Below, piece after piece: positions 6,641 through 18,800 of a stretch of DNA of 64,000 nucleotides (positions are counted from its first letter, which is position 1; each line of letters begins with the position of its first letter). The stretch comes from Planctobacterium marinum (GTDB lineage: Bacteria; Pseudomonadota; Gammaproteobacteria; Enterobacterales; Alteromonadaceae). The stretch lies in assembly GCF_020687805.1 (NCBI RefSeq), contig NZ_JAJEWQ010000004.1:1-64000 (forward strand), written 5' to 3'. A program made the translations under genes and the position numbers. The notes under the pieces are model-generated. The model saw only the letters and a program-made list of their open reading frames with translations, had not been told where the DNA came from and did no database searches.

Positions 6641-7340
6641 ATTCTTTGGTAAAGGTCCCCGGTCTGATGGCATTGACCACGGATTTAAACATCAGTACCC
6701 AAAAGAGTAGCGGTAACATCCACCAGGCTTTCAGTTGTTCAAGGCGGTTGCCTCGGTAATTTGATCGCAGGTATTGTTGCGATAGGAGTACTTTATCATT
6801 CAGTGTCATATGGAAAATGACCCCATTATCATGCCAGATCTTAAGGTCTGCATCTTTGGGGATGTCTCGTTGCAGCCTCATACATAACTGACCTTTGATA
6901 TCCACGGCATAAAACTGATGTCCCCACGAATGCACCACGAAATCATAGTAGGGGTATTCTCTGCTGCCCATTTTCTGGCACCGGGTTGTTTCAACATTGA
7001 TAAGGTACTGGGGTAGAGAGTCGATTTCCGGGATGTGAAGTTTATGGCTAATGAATCCAGCCAGTAAAAGATGTAGCAGAACAACACTACCAAGAAAGAA
7101 TTTTCTGAATGTCTGTCGTTCGGCACCCTGAAAGTCCAGAATAAAGGCCTCTGAGCTTTCCTCGTCCACTTCGTCGTCTTGTGTTTCGAATTGTTCCGGC
7201 TTTTCGCCGGCATCCAGGCGTTTCTGGATTTCAGCATCTACCTTTTCAGCCCGATTTGGAAATTTGTCTCTGTCGATATTTTCTTTAACTTCGAGCAGCT
7301 CTGCCAGGCTGTAGCGGGCATAGTGAGGTTCATTGCTCAT
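6639..7340 (-). CDS. Membrane protein of unknown function with two transmembrane segments
   Basis: A 233-residue protein I do not recognise. The first 75 residues are charged and soluble (LAELLEVKENIDRDKFPNRA, then a glutamate-rich linker). A hydrophobic segment follows around 85-105 (FFLGSVVLLHLLLAGFISHKL). A domain of about 90 residues containing two cysteines comes next, and a second membrane segment near residues 205-220 (WWMLPLLFWVLMF). The topology suggests a soluble domain between two helices, likely periplasmic. It lies between yjbH and dnaE2, convergent with yjbH and upstream-facing to neither, so context gives no function. Confidence 0.65.
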   Translation of the reverse strand: MSNEPHYARYSLAELLEVKENIDRDKFPNRAEKVDAEIQKRLDAGEKPEQFETQDDEVDEESSEAFILDFQGAERQTFRKFFLGSVVLLHLLLAGFISHKLHIPEIDSLPQYLINVETTRCQKMGSREYPYYDFVVHSWGHQFYAVDIKGQLCMRLQRDIPKDADLKIWHDNGVIFHMTLNDKVLLSQQYLRSNYRGNRLEQLKAWWMLPLLFWVLMFKSVVNAIRPGTFTKE

Positions 7341-7388
7341 GAGTCATCCTTGATGTGATTGATATTGGTAATTTACTTGATATTGCGC

Positions 7389-10300
7389 TTAATGGAAATC
7401 TCTGGAACGGGTTGTTAGCTGGGATAACAGATGACTTTGGTCTTCCAGTTTTCCGGCAATGATATGGGTGACACCGCCGTCACCACGCTCCAGGATACCG
7501 GTGACTTTGAGGATCTGAGCTTTCAGATAGGCTTGTTTTTGGGCTCTGGCTGTGGCTCTCCAGACGATAACGTTAATATTGCCTGTATGGTCTTCAAGAG
7601 TGATGAAAGTGACGCCAGAGGCGGTTCCGGGCGCCTGACGACCTGTAACCATACCCACAACACTAATAATTGCTTGATGCCGTATCTGAGCAAGCCCGGT
7701 GGCGCAGACAAATTTGTCCAATTTGCCATTGGCTTGCAATAAGGCAATTGGATGTTGCTTCAGGGTCAGGCGGGTGGCCTGGTAATCTTCCAGCAGGTTT
7801 TCTATGTCGTCCGGTTGGTGCTGATAGCCTGTGGCAGGTTCGTGCAGTTCGTTAAACAGGGGTAATTCCGACTCTGTATTGAGTAACGCCCAACGGGTTT
7901 GATAGCGGTTTTTTTCTATCATGTGCATGGCATCGGCACTGGCCAGTGCCTGCAATTCGTTACTTTTAATCGTCAATTGCTTTAGCTGACTCACGTATTG
8001 ATAACCGGACTGCGGGCGGTTTTTTATGAGCTTGTGAGCTGCGTCTTCGGAAAACCCCTTCACCTGGCGCAAACCCAGACGTATGGCAAACTTATCTTGT
8101 TGTTTTTCCATCAAATGATCCCAGTGAGAACGGTTAACGCATACGGGTAATACTCTAATCTGGTGTTGTCTGGCATCCTGCACCAATTGCGAAGGAGTGT
8201 AAAAACCCATAGGCCAGCTGTTCATCAGCCCTGTGTAAAAGGCTTCGGGGTAATAGTATTTCAGCCAGGAGGAAACATAGGCCAGTATGGCAAATGAAGC
8301 TGAGTGAGACTCCGGGAAACCATACTCACCAAAACCACAGATTTGTTTGAATATACGTTCAGCATAGTCATAGTTGTAACCCCGGTGCATCATGCCGCTG
8401 ATGAGTTTGCTTTTAAACTTCATCAGCTCGCCATTTTTCTTCCAGGAAGCCATGGCCCGGCGCAACTGATCCGCTTCGCCTCCGGTAAAACCAGCCGCTA
8501 CCATGGCCAGCTTAATTACCTGCTCCTGAAAAATAGGTACGCCACGGGTTCGGCTGAGCACGGCTTTAACTTCTTCTGATGGGTAGCTTTCTGGCTCTTT
8601 ACCATCCCGGCGACGCAAGAAGGGATGCACCATGTCCCCCTGGATAGGCCCGGGTCTGACGATGGCTATCTGGATCACCAGGTCATAATAATTTTTCGGC
8701 CTCAGGCGTGGCAACATACTCATCTGGGCGCGGGATTCAATCTGAAACACACCGACGGTATCGGCTCTTTGGATCATCCGATAGACATTGGCATCGTCCT
8801 GTTTACGGGTGATATCCGTGATACTGAGCTTACGGCCATAATGCACCCAGACTAACTGAAACATCTTGCGGATAGCGGTCAACATGCCCAGCGCCAGTAC
8901 ATCCACTTTAAGCAGAGCCAGACTTTCCAGATCGTCTTTATCCCACTGAATAACAGTGCGCTCTGGCATCGCGGCATTTTCTACCGGCACTAACTGGTAA
9001 AGTGGCCCTGCTGAGATCACAAAGCCTCCCACGTGTTGTGATAAATGCCGGGGGAAACCTTTGAGTTCTTCCACCAGGTGCACCAGTTTTTCACTCTGGC
9101 TGGCGTTACTGGCCAGACCCAGCTCCACAATTTGGGCCTGCCAGTCCAGGCCGCGATCACGACGATTGATGTTTTTAATAAAGTAATCCAGTTGCACTTC
9201 GGCAATACCCAGGGCTTTTCCGACTTCCCGTAGTGCACTTTTAAAACGGTAGGTGGTGACTGTGGCAGCCAACGCTGTGCGTTCCCGGCCGTACTTCTGA
9301 TAGATATACTGAATCACTTCTTCGCGTCGCTCGTGCTCAAAGTCCACATCAATATCAGGCGGTTCGTTGCGTTCTTTGGAGATAAAGCGCTCGAACAATA
9401 CCGAGATTTGCCGTGGGTCTACTGAGGTAATTTCCAGACAATAACAAACCACGGAGTTGGCCGCTGAACCTCGCCCCTGGTAGAGGATCTGTTGTTGTTT
9501 GGCAAACTGTACTATGTCGTAGATGGTCAAAAAGAAGTATTCATAGTGCATTTCTGTAATAAGGCGGAGTTCTTTAGCAATGGTGCGTTTAATGCCGAAG
9601 TAGTTATCAGGCCTTTGGGCAAATCGGACAGCCATTCCCCGAAGCACGCATTCTCTCAGATACTGGCGTGGAGTATAGCCTTTGGGTATCAGTTCTTCGG
9701 GATACTGGTATTTCAGTTCAGACGGGCTAAAGCTACATCTTTGTGCTATGTGAGTACTTGCTACTATCCACTGCTCCGGATACAAAGATTTGATTTTATC
9801 TAACGGGCGCAAAGCGCGTTCGGCGTTACTGAGTAAGTCCCGCCCTAATTGAGCAACCGGTATACCCTCTTTGATGGCGGTAACCACCTGTTGCAATGGC
9901 AAACGCTCCGCTTCGTGCATCAGAACGCCGCCACAGGCGGTGACAGGGATCTGATACTGTTCAGCCAGTTGTTTACAGTGCTGTATATAGCTTTGTTCAT
10001 TGGCGGTCAGGTGACGCTGTACCCCCAGCCACAGACGCTGCGGGTAGTGCCTGATTAACCACTTCGCCCAATGGTTATCCTGTTCTTTATCGCCTTGCGG
10101 TAACCAAATCACCAGGCAGTGCTGGCAGCTTTTCAGATCCCATTCTTCCAGTTGATATTCGCCTTTTTCTGAGCGTCTGCGGGCATTGGTAATGATACGG
10201 CAAAGTTCACTGTAAGCTTCTTTATGAGGGCAGAGCAGTACCAGTTTCAGATTTTGTTGAAAGCAGAAATAACTGCCAATGATAAGTTTAATGGCAAGCT

Positions 10301-10472
10301 GGTGTTTTTGTTGTTCGCTGTAGGCCCGCACAATACCTGCCACGGAGCATTCATCGGTAATGGCCAGTGCCTGATAATTTAAAAAATTGGCTCGCTGCAT
10401 CAGTTCTTCCGGGTGGGACGCACCGGTCAGAAAAGAAAAATTGCTTTGACAAAATAGTTCAGCGTAATACAT
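7389..10472 (-). CDS. dnaE2: Error-prone DNA polymerase DnaE2 (ImuC)
   Basis: A C-family polymerase of about 1,027 residues, the typical DnaE2/ImuC length. The N-terminal PHP region opens with YYAELFCQSNFSFLTGASHP. The polymerase core shows SAANSVVCYCLEITSVDP and PPDIDVDFEHERREEV, with catalytic aspartates in the DIDVDFE motif. An OB-fold domain lies near the C-terminus. DnaE2 performs damage-induced translesion synthesis and mutagenesis with ImuA and ImuB. It is the last gene of imuA-imuB-dnaE2. The start at 10472 was chosen because family members begin with M(Y)YAEL; it leaves 17 bases after imuB. A start at 10517 would overlap imuB. Confidence 0.95.
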   Translation of the reverse strand: MYYAELFCQSNFSFLTGASHPEELMQRANFLNYQALAITDECSVAGIVRAYSEQQKHQLAIKLIIGSYFCFQQNLKLVLLCPHKEAYSELCRIITNARRRSEKGEYQLEEWDLKSCQHCLVIWLPQGDKEQDNHWAKWLIRHYPQRLWLGVQRHLTANEQSYIQHCKQLAEQYQIPVTACGGVLMHEAERLPLQQVVTAIKEGIPVAQLGRDLLSNAERALRPLDKIKSLYPEQWIVASTHIAQRCSFSPSELKYQYPEELIPKGYTPRQYLRECVLRGMAVRFAQRPDNYFGIKRTIAKELRLITEMHYEYFFLTIYDIVQFAKQQQILYQGRGSAANSVVCYCLEITSVDPRQISVLFERFISKERNEPPDIDVDFEHERREEVIQYIYQKYGRERTALAATVTTYRFKSALREVGKALGIAEVQLDYFIKNINRRDRGLDWQAQIVELGLASNASQSEKLVHLVEELKGFPRHLSQHVGGFVISAGPLYQLVPVENAAMPERTVIQWDKDDLESLALLKVDVLALGMLTAIRKMFQLVWVHYGRKLSITDITRKQDDANVYRMIQRADTVGVFQIESRAQMSMLPRLRPKNYYDLVIQIAIVRPGPIQGDMVHPFLRRRDGKEPESYPSEEVKAVLSRTRGVPIFQEQVIKLAMVAAGFTGGEADQLRRAMASWKKNGELMKFKSKLISGMMHRGYNYDYAERIFKQICGFGEYGFPESHSASFAILAYVSSWLKYYYPEAFYTGLMNSWPMGFYTPSQLVQDARQHQIRVLPVCVNRSHWDHLMEKQQDKFAIRLGLRQVKGFSEDAAHKLIKNRPQSGYQYVSQLKQLTIKSNELQALASADAMHMIEKNRYQTRWALLNTESELPLFNELHEPATGYQHQPDDIENLLEDYQATRLTLKQHPIALLQANGKLDKFVCATGLAQIRHQAIISVVGMVTGRQAPGTASGVTFITLEDHTGNINVIVWRATARAQKQAYLKAQILKVTGILERGDGGVTHIIAGKLEDQSHLLSQLTTRSRDFH

Positions 10473-10489
10473 GGGCAATAACTCAACGC

Positions 10490-11893
10490 TTAAGCGAATA
10501 CGCCATGCAGAAACCACCGCTGCTCAGCGGTGCGAAACACCCAGTACCACCTTCCCTGGGCAGAATGGGCGATAAAGTAGTCCCGGGTAATGGCATGATC
10601 ATCCCACCAACCAGATACGATGCGCTCAGGCCCCTGTAATAGGCGGACTTTTTCATTTAGTTTTTGGGGCTCAGATAACAGGAAAAAAGGCCGGTTTGCC
10701 TGTAGTTTTGGTAATGGCGACAAGGCTTTTCCTGCGTTTTGGTAACGGTTAACTTGCTCCGGGCGAAAATCATTATGCAGTGAGATTTGTTGTACCAACT
10801 CTTGTCCCAGCTTAGCCTGCAACATAGCAATCAGCTGTGTCTGGGAGAGTGCGGTTTTTTTTCCGGAGAACAGATCATCTGCTCTCGGGGTTTTTAGGTG
10901 GGTGTTACCCGTTTCCAGTGATAAGGCGTATACCGGAGACTGCAATTGTACACTTTCCAGCTTCAGCTGCATCAGGGTTTGCCAAACTTTAGCCCGATAT
11001 TCTCCCTCAGCACTGTTTACTGTGACGGTTAAGCTGGCTTGTTCCCGCTGGTGCAGATTTAGTAAAAGTTCTTCGGTGACCTGATCCCGAATCAATAAAA
11101 AATCTTCTAATGCCTGAAGTAGTAACTGAATTGGCGGCAGCAGTATCTGGGTGTTATCTATTTCATACAACAATTCCAGGCGACGGTTAAAGCGCTTTTC
11201 AGGATGATAAAAGCTGATGCTATGATGCAGCTCCCCCAGCAGTCGGCCCATATAAGTGACTAACTGAATATCAAAGCGCCTGGCAATCTCACTCAGTGGC
11301 ATGGCGGCTAAATCCCCTATCAGCCGGATGCCAACCCGTTTCAGGTTGTCCACCACCCTGGTAGGCAATTCACTGGCATCCAGGGGTTGAGCCAATACCT
11401 GTTGGTGCATTTGTTGGCGATCTTCACACACCTGATCCCATTGGCTTTGCGCTAATATTTTGGCGGCAAACGGGGTAGCACCCGTGGCGTAATGGTAGCG
11501 GATGTTATTTTTATCGAGTGTGCCTGAAATGGCTTGCCAGTAGTTGTCCAGGCCATCGTAAAAGCGCAACATATTGTGAATACGCAATAAAATGCCATCG
11601 GGTGGAAATAAACAAATATCCGAAGTAAGTTGGTACAAACTATCGCATAACTGTTTTATTTTATTGCTTTCAAGGTCAGAGTTATAAGGCTCTACATGTA
11701 AATCATGGCACAGGGCACAGGCGGTACCTAAGCCCATTCCCGGTTTAATGCCGGCTTTGCTGGCGAGCTCATTCAGTTGCCGGGTGCTATTGTCTTTAGC
11801 CTCCAGAATAATCACGGGTCTATGCTGTTCTGCTAAAAACTGACAGTCCATCTGCAGACGGGGAAAATGCAGATATAACCACAACTTTTTCAT
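10490..11893 (-). CDS. imuB: ImuB, Y-family polymerase-like mutasome protein
   Basis: A 467-residue Y-family protein. It opens with LWLYLHFPRLQMDCQFLAEQ, where active Y-family enzymes such as DinB have catalytic acidic residues, so it probably lacks full polymerase activity, as known for ImuB. The little-finger region and a C-terminal tail follow (PERIVSGWWDDHAITRDYFIA). In characterised bacteria ImuB bridges the beta clamp, ImuA and DnaE2. It lies 17 bases after imuA and just before dnaE2, in one SOS operon. Confidence 0.9.
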   Translation of the reverse strand: MKKLWLYLHFPRLQMDCQFLAEQHRPVIILEAKDNSTRQLNELASKAGIKPGMGLGTACALCHDLHVEPYNSDLESNKIKQLCDSLYQLTSDICLFPPDGILLRIHNMLRFYDGLDNYWQAISGTLDKNNIRYHYATGATPFAAKILAQSQWDQVCEDRQQMHQQVLAQPLDASELPTRVVDNLKRVGIRLIGDLAAMPLSEIARRFDIQLVTYMGRLLGELHHSISFYHPEKRFNRRLELLYEIDNTQILLPPIQLLLQALEDFLLIRDQVTEELLLNLHQREQASLTVTVNSAEGEYRAKVWQTLMQLKLESVQLQSPVYALSLETGNTHLKTPRADDLFSGKKTALSQTQLIAMLQAKLGQELVQQISLHNDFRPEQVNRYQNAGKALSPLPKLQANRPFFLLSEPQKLNEKVRLLQGPERIVSGWWDDHAITRDYFIAHSAQGRWYWVFRTAEQRWFLHGVFA

Positions 11894-11910
11894 AACGACT
11901 CGTAACCGAA

Positions 11911-12603
11911 TTAACTGGCGCGTTGCTTTGGAAACGGAATAATATTGTTATCGTTATTATGTTGTTCCGGTAATTGCAGAGCTGGCCAGAGTGCCTGCAT
12001 ATTTAGCTGGATATCCTGGTGTCGCCAACTGCCAATGCGCTTATTTACCTTGATGCGCAAACCTTGTGCTTGTGGTTGCAAAGACATAGACAAGGTAACA
12101 GGCAGGGACAACCCCTGAGTTTGTTGCTGGCGAAAAATAACCTGTACGGCATGACTTTGTTTTGCCGCCAGTTGTAATCGTTTTACCTGGTGTATTTCCA
12201 GATTCTGCAACCAGCTTAGTACGGTATGGCAGCAGTCGCTTTTCAGGCATTGCTCGGCTGCCCATAAAGCCTGTTGTTGGTCTCCCGGGCGGATCACTAA
12301 TACCTGATTTAAATCAATGCCCAGTTCCGCCAACATTTCACCATTGATCTGTAAAGGCGGTGCAATGATCACCAGCAGGCGTTGTTGCCGGGCCTGGCGC
12401 TGCAAAATATAAGGCAAAAACAGGCGCAGTTCACCAATACCAATATCGGAGTGAATATCAATAACCCCCTGGGTCGGCAATCCGCCTTCCAGCCCCGCAT
12501 CCAGTTCCGGGTAGCCAGACAGGCTGCCGCTGTCGGGCTCATTAATAGCTTTTCCCTGCCATATCAAATGCTTATTTTTAAGATAGCTAAGGATGTTGTT
12601 CAC
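11911..12603 (-). CDS. imuA: ImuA, RecA/SulA-like mutasome protein
   Basis: A 230-residue protein that starts the imuA-imuB-dnaE2 operon. It has the RecA-like opening of this family (SGYPELDAGLEGGLPTQGVIDI). The position of the Walker A loop reads HSDIGIGELRL and lacks the usual GK(S/T), so ATP binding is doubtful. The C-terminus is asparagine and glutamine rich (PEQHNNDNNIIPFPKQ). Its promoter carries a LexA box about 30-45 bases before the start. Short ImuA/SulA-type proteins of this kind occur in gammaproteobacterial imu operons. Confidence 0.85.
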   Translation of the reverse strand: MNNILSYLKNKHLIWQGKAINEPDSGSLSGYPELDAGLEGGLPTQGVIDIHSDIGIGELRLFLPYILQRQARQQRLLVIIAPPLQINGEMLAELGIDLNQVLVIRPGDQQQALWAAEQCLKSDCCHTVLSWLQNLEIHQVKRLQLAAKQSHAVQVIFRQQQTQGLSLPVTLSMSLQPQAQGLRIKVNKRIGSWRHQDIQLNMQALWPALQLPEQHNNDNNIIPFPKQRAS

Positions 12604-12632
12604 CGAAAATACCTGAAGACCTGAAATTTATA

Positions 12633-12648
12633 CTGTATATAAATACAG
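12633..12648. promoter_or_regulatory. LexA box (SOS operator) of imuA-imuB-dnaE2
   Basis: CTGTATATAAATACAG fits CTG-N10-CAG and extends to the palindromic TACTGTATATAAATACAGTA. It lies 30 bases upstream of the imuA start. The same spacer style appears in the lexA promoter in this window. It also lies 171 bases before the giant gene on the other strand, so bidirectional repression is possible. Confidence 0.9.
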
Positions 12649-12819
12649 TATATTTGTTGTCTGAAAACTTGCAAGTTTTGTTTTGGTGTTTGAGTAAAGA
12701 TTGCTGTATCGGGTAAATAAAATTATGATGAGCGCCAAAATAAATTCGCTTATTTTTAAGTGGTAGTGGAATAAAATATACCCTGGCAACGTCTCACTGA
12801 CAGATAGCAGGGTATAACA

Positions 12820-15800
12820 ATGAAATGGAGTTTGAGCATGTCTTATTTCACGCTTGCTAAGCGTCTGCTGGCTTTTGGGGTTTCAGTATTTGCTGCGTCT
12901 GCATTGGGCAGTGATTCCTTTTTTAGTGAAGTCGTCCCGACATTCTCCGCAAAGTATCAATATGTGGATGAGGCTGAAAACGGGCAGTCGCGTTTATACC
13001 TGGCATGGGGCGGCGAAATAGCCGGATATCAATTACCCGGAGCCCGAAACCGCGCCACGCTGGTTTGGGAAACCCCCGAACAAGCAACGCTATTGCATTT
13101 GACCATATCTGGTCGCTTAAACACCAATATTATTGCAAACCCTCACTTATCAGCAGATGAGCAGTCGATATACTACACGGCTAACCTCGCGCTTTCTGGC
13201 ACAAGAGCTAGGGATGCCACTGACTGGTTGCATCGCTACGATATCAGTACTGGTGAAACCTATGAATATGCGATGCCGGAACTGTTTGATGATCAGGCTA
13301 TCAATGCCAGCAGCGTCATGGCAGATGACTATCTGTACTTTTTACATGAAAAACAGCTCTATCAGTTTGATGTTGAGGCTGGTACCTGGTCAGCGATCAA
13401 TCTACCTCTGCCTGAGCGTTGCAGCGATACTTCAAGTTTTAATCCAGAACTACGTGTTGTGGATAGTCAACAAAGAGCCATTATTTTTTCTGCATGTGGG
13501 GCAGCGGTTATTGCTGTTAGTGCGGATGGCAGCAGCAATGAAATCATTCAGATGCCCATCAGGCCCCCACTAGACTACGCAGATTATATTACTACCTGGT
13601 GGGCACAAGGCGCGGCACTGTTAGCGCCTGCCAGCAAGGAAACTGAGGTGTTTTACTATGGCCGCTATGATGATAAATATTATTTATGGGATATTGCCTC
13701 GGCAGAAAAAAGTGTTGAGTCATTGTTTAGCCACTCTGACATAAAGCTTTTGGATACCAATCAGGTTTTCGCTGTTAGCAAAGATGGCCGCTATCTTGTT
13801 TATATCATCGACGAAATCCGGTTAAAAACCCATAAGAATGACAGTTCAGAATATTTTCGCGCGCCTTTTTTGGTTTACGATCGGGTGCGAAATCAGTACG
13901 CCTTTATTCGGTTTGCATCAGAGAATGGTCAATATAACAGGCTGAACTCCAATGCTGATTATAACCTGAAGTTTCTGGACATTAGCGCTAAAGATAATGA
14001 ACTCCATGTCATCACGAAACACAATGATGAAAACAGTAACAGGCACTTTCTGATCAGTTTGGACGAGGTGTTCAACAATGAGTTTCCCACTGTTCGAGGG
14101 ATTGCAATCAGTACCCCTGAGGATTTTTCGGCTGAAATAAGCAACATTGATTATGACGGTGAGCTCTTAAAGCTGCGCAGGGTTCACATGGAAAGTGGCG
14201 ATGTACAGGAATATTATCTTAGCGGTGAGGCTTTTTCAGATGTCGGGATCACAACACCGGGTAATATTAATTATCAGTTTATCCCTTGCAAAGCAAACTT
14301 TCTTTGCAATGAGCAGGATATCGCCAATAGCGAACCTGTTTACATAGAAGATATTGCCACAGTGCCGGAATTTACTCTTGAAGTGCTGGCCGAGGGTGGT
14401 GATTTTGTTGGTTATAACGTGACACTAACCAATGAGAAAGAGCCGGGTACGGTGCAATTGGTTTATACAGATAATCGCACAGACAAGCTGAATATCGAGG
14501 AAACCAGTGTATTCATTTCTAAAGGGGTTTCGGAAGCATTAAACAGCAATATTATTTTGCAAAACTGTTTTGACAAAGGATATGGCTACACATTGGCATG
14601 CAGCAGCAATATCTCTTCCAGGCAAACTATTCTGATCCCTGAAAAAAATAATGGGCATATTATGCCATTCGCGGATGAGTCGGGATTTGCGATTCATTGG
14701 AAGCCTGTAACAGGAGGGCGCTATACCTTATCTCGTATTCTGGAAGGTGAAACCGAATCTATTCAATTGTTACAGGACTCCGATACGCTTTTTTATCACG
14801 ATACTGAATACCCTGAAATTAGTGCCGAATATACTCTGATGTCTTGTGTAGCCAGTGGTTGCGTTAGTCAGGTTTTACATCGAACAGCTATTGATGAGGC
14901 TGATACTCACATAGAGTTTTTAAAAACCTCGCTAAAAAATCAGCTGTATTTTTCCGCAAATTTGCACGCTGATTTATTTAAGCTTATCAGAACTCTCAGT
15001 CGCTCAACCCAGGAACCTGTTACCGTATTTGAGTCAGACAGTGCGTCATTTTCCTTCATAGACGAGGATATTATTGACGGGGGTGAGTATCTTTATACCG
15101 TGCAGTCTTGTACACAAAATATCTGTACAGAAACTGCTTCTCTCAATGTTATTGGCGGGATTGAAGTACCAGACTATTTTAATCCTGACATACCTGGGCC
15201 ACTGAGTAATTTTGAATTGCAAATGGGTTTTATGTCTTATCGCCTTTTATTTGAGTATGAACTCCCTTTTCGCGCTCCCACAAGTGAACTCAAGGGTTAT
15301 GGTGTATCAGCGTTATATCGCCAGAAAAACAGTGAAAACTGGAAAAGTGGTAATACCGGGATTAATAATTTTACTTTGTACGGAAATAACAATGCCGGGG
15401 CCTATGTTGCAATCATGCCGTATTACACCAGTTTTTATGACGATGGTTTCTACCCTGAATACGGGCCTGCCAGTTATTACTCTTTGCCCGAAGTAGATGC
15501 TTCAACATTGCCTGTTAATGAGGATTTTAAACTCGACATTGATTTTTCCACGGCTAATAGCCCGCGTATTTATCTTACTGGCGATCCCTATGTGGATGTT
15601 TACCATCTCTGGGTAAAAGCACCACAAGATAGTGAATTTTCGTTGCTCTACACTCAGCGTATTAATGTCTTTAGTTTATACACTGGTGGCGACCTTTACT
15701 TTAATTTACCGGAAGAATTTCAGGTTCAGGGCACAGAATTTTATGTGCAAGGTTGCTCCAGAGCGTATGCAAAATGCAGTGAACAGCATACGGTTTACAC

Positions 15801-18800
15801 ACCTGAGTTGAGTGAACCAGAAACAGAATTGGTCGACTTTGATAATGTTCAGGTATCGGTTGCTGCACCTTTATTGGAGTGGACATCGCAAGGGCTAAAC
15901 GTAACCGCACAGATTCATTCCGCAGCACAATTGACGAAAGTTAAATTTTATCGAGTTGATAGCGGTGAAGTTATTCAGCAACAAGCCCAAAGCATTAATT
16001 ATCGCGGTGAGCATAGTGATTTTTCCGACCTGAACATAGGTGACACACTGAGTTGGCAAACTCAATATTGTTTCGTTGCACTGGTGGAATTGATAGAACA
16101 GGAAGTCTGTTCGGCATTGAGTGATATTGCTGATTTTACACTGACAGAAGAGATGACGCGTCTGGCGCCATTTGCACCATTAGTTACTGATGTAATTAAG
16201 TTAACCAGTAGTCAAATGGCCAATATTAGCTTTAATGTCAATTTCAGCGATAGTGTGCAGCGTGCTGATATTGTGGCAACACCTACAGAGCTGGAGGTGT
16301 TACAGCGTTCGTCCACGGGGGAATATTCGGTAGTACACCAGATGTCATTGGTGTCTCCTGAATCAGGAGTTCAGGCGGTATCATTTGATATTGCAACCGG
16401 GCAGCATTTAAACCTTGTGGCCCGTGTATGTTCAGAACAGCAATGCAGTGAGCACAGCCAGGAAGTGAGCGTGGACCTGATTAATGACGTCAGTGGTGAC
16501 ACTATTCCGGAAGTTCCTGAGATAGTGACTTCCAAACCTTCCCCGGTTGTCAGTGACATATTGTTAAAAATAAACGCTGAGATGCCCGGTGTCGTTCATG
16601 AAATTGTGGTCAGTAACTCGGCTACTGATGCCAGTGAGCATGTCGTTTTAACTGCCAGCACAGCTGAGTCTGATTATGTGCTGAATGCGCTTGATTTCAA
16701 TCAGACGCTCTATCTTTTTGTGCGAACCTGTAGCTATCTGGGGTGTAGTAACTACACCGCAGCGACGAGTCTGAACGCACTGAACAATATGTTAGTTACG
16801 TCTGAATACCACTTTGACAGTGAAGACAGCTTGTTACCTGAAGGTGGTAGCGTCATTGATATTGATGATAAAAAGGCCTTCGCAGGAGAGATTAACAGCG
16901 GTTACTTCTTGCCATTAGCGGCAGACACTGCTTTAGATTTTCAACTTTATTTACCGCTATACGTTTCTGAATTGCTCAGTGTTGCTATTGAAACACAGCA
17001 TGTCAGCACCGGCGAAAATACGGTTTATTTGCAAAACTTGTTCAGCATTGCCTATCGATACGGTGAAGAAGCTGAACTGCATTCCCCATTTTGGGACACT
17101 CCAATTTTATTTACAGATGGGTATGAGGAGTGGATTAACCTCAAAGTCGCGTTGAATGAAGACGGTTTACTCTCTTTGTATTACAACGAAGAGTTGCTCT
17201 CTGTTTCTGATCGTGGTTTGGATCTGAACATTTGGGAATACAGTAAAATTACCGTAAATACCGGGCATCATGTGTTGGGCAACTTTTCGATTGCCGGCGC
17301 AGCTCCTGAATTAATGTCATTTGTCCCCTTTACGGCATCCGGGGGATGGATAACGGATGACAAGGTGCAGTTGCTTTTCCGTCATCCTGAATGGCGAAAA
17401 TTTGAGTATTTGAATACTGCGATTAATCGGGTAAAACTCTGGCAGGTTAACACTGAGACGGGTGAATATGCTCATGTGTTTGATGGTGACCCGGTGCAGG
17501 CTGCATCTTTGTTAACCTCTCTACCTGCTTCTGACACTCTGAATCTGGTGTCGCGTTCCTGCATTGAAGATGTGTGCGCTCCGGCTTACTTCATGTCAGA
17601 TGTGGCATCTGACTATACCTATATTCACCATGATTGGTCGGATATCCACACGGAATTATCAGCTGCGGGTGTCAATGTGCGATTTGCCATATTCAATGAA
17701 CAATGGGAGTCGGCTCAAAGCTTTACGTTGTATCGCAATAAAGCCGGGAGTACCGAGCCAGAACTAATATTCAGTGATGACTTCGCGGCGCTTTACCCCT
17801 TGGCAGATGACGATTATTACTATACCTATAATGACACCTCGCCACCCGAAGAGAGTTATTACTATCAACTGGAAGTGTGTACTCCGTTAAATTGTGTCTG
17901 GGCACAATCCGAGCTGGTAATTACCTCTGAAACTTACGATATCGATGATGATGGAGTACCTGATATTGAAGATGCTTTTCCGTTTGACCCACACGAGTCC
18001 ACGGATACAGATGGTGATGGAATCGGTGACAATAGCGATCCAGATATAGATAATGACGGCCTTAGCAATACCTTCGAGAACAGGTTGGGGCTGGACCCAT
18101 ACCAGGTAAATGACCTTGAGTCGGACGTTGATGGCGATGGTTACAATGAATTGATGGAAGTTTTGTCAGGGGCCGACCCCAACGATTACAGCAAAACGCC
18201 CAATGATTTTGGTTACTTTGAATCTTTTGAGCAGGCTAAATCTGCCCACCTGAGTTTCTTTGATTACTGGAATGAAGATGATTCCGTGTCGTTTGATAAT
18301 TGGCATATAGAGCCGGAGACTGAAAGTCGGGTAAATGATGCCCAGCATGGTGAAAATGCTTATGTGTTCACGCCGTCTGAAAGGCAAGGAGAGACCACGT
18401 CCATTTATTATCGTGGCTATCTGGCTTCTGGGTATATCTGGTTTGCGTTAAAAGATGCCGAGCAGGTACCAGCTGTCAAAGTCGATAATCGGCATATCAG
18501 TTTTGATGCGGACAACCAAATAGCCCTATCCGATGGCTATACCATCTATACTTATAGGGTGGCTAACCAAAGTGAAGCTACTTCTCAGGTAATCATCACC
18601 ATTTCAGGTGAATGGTCTTCTCTCGATAGTGTGTACTTACCTGGTAGTGGAGTATGCCAGAGAGCTGGACAGATAAATCAGCAAATAGATCTCAATTGCG
18701 ATGGTCAGGCGGAATTTGCCGGCATATCGAATAATACAGACAGTGGTCATACTGAGCACCTGGACAAAGTAATTCGTCACAATACAGTGAATAAGGTAAC

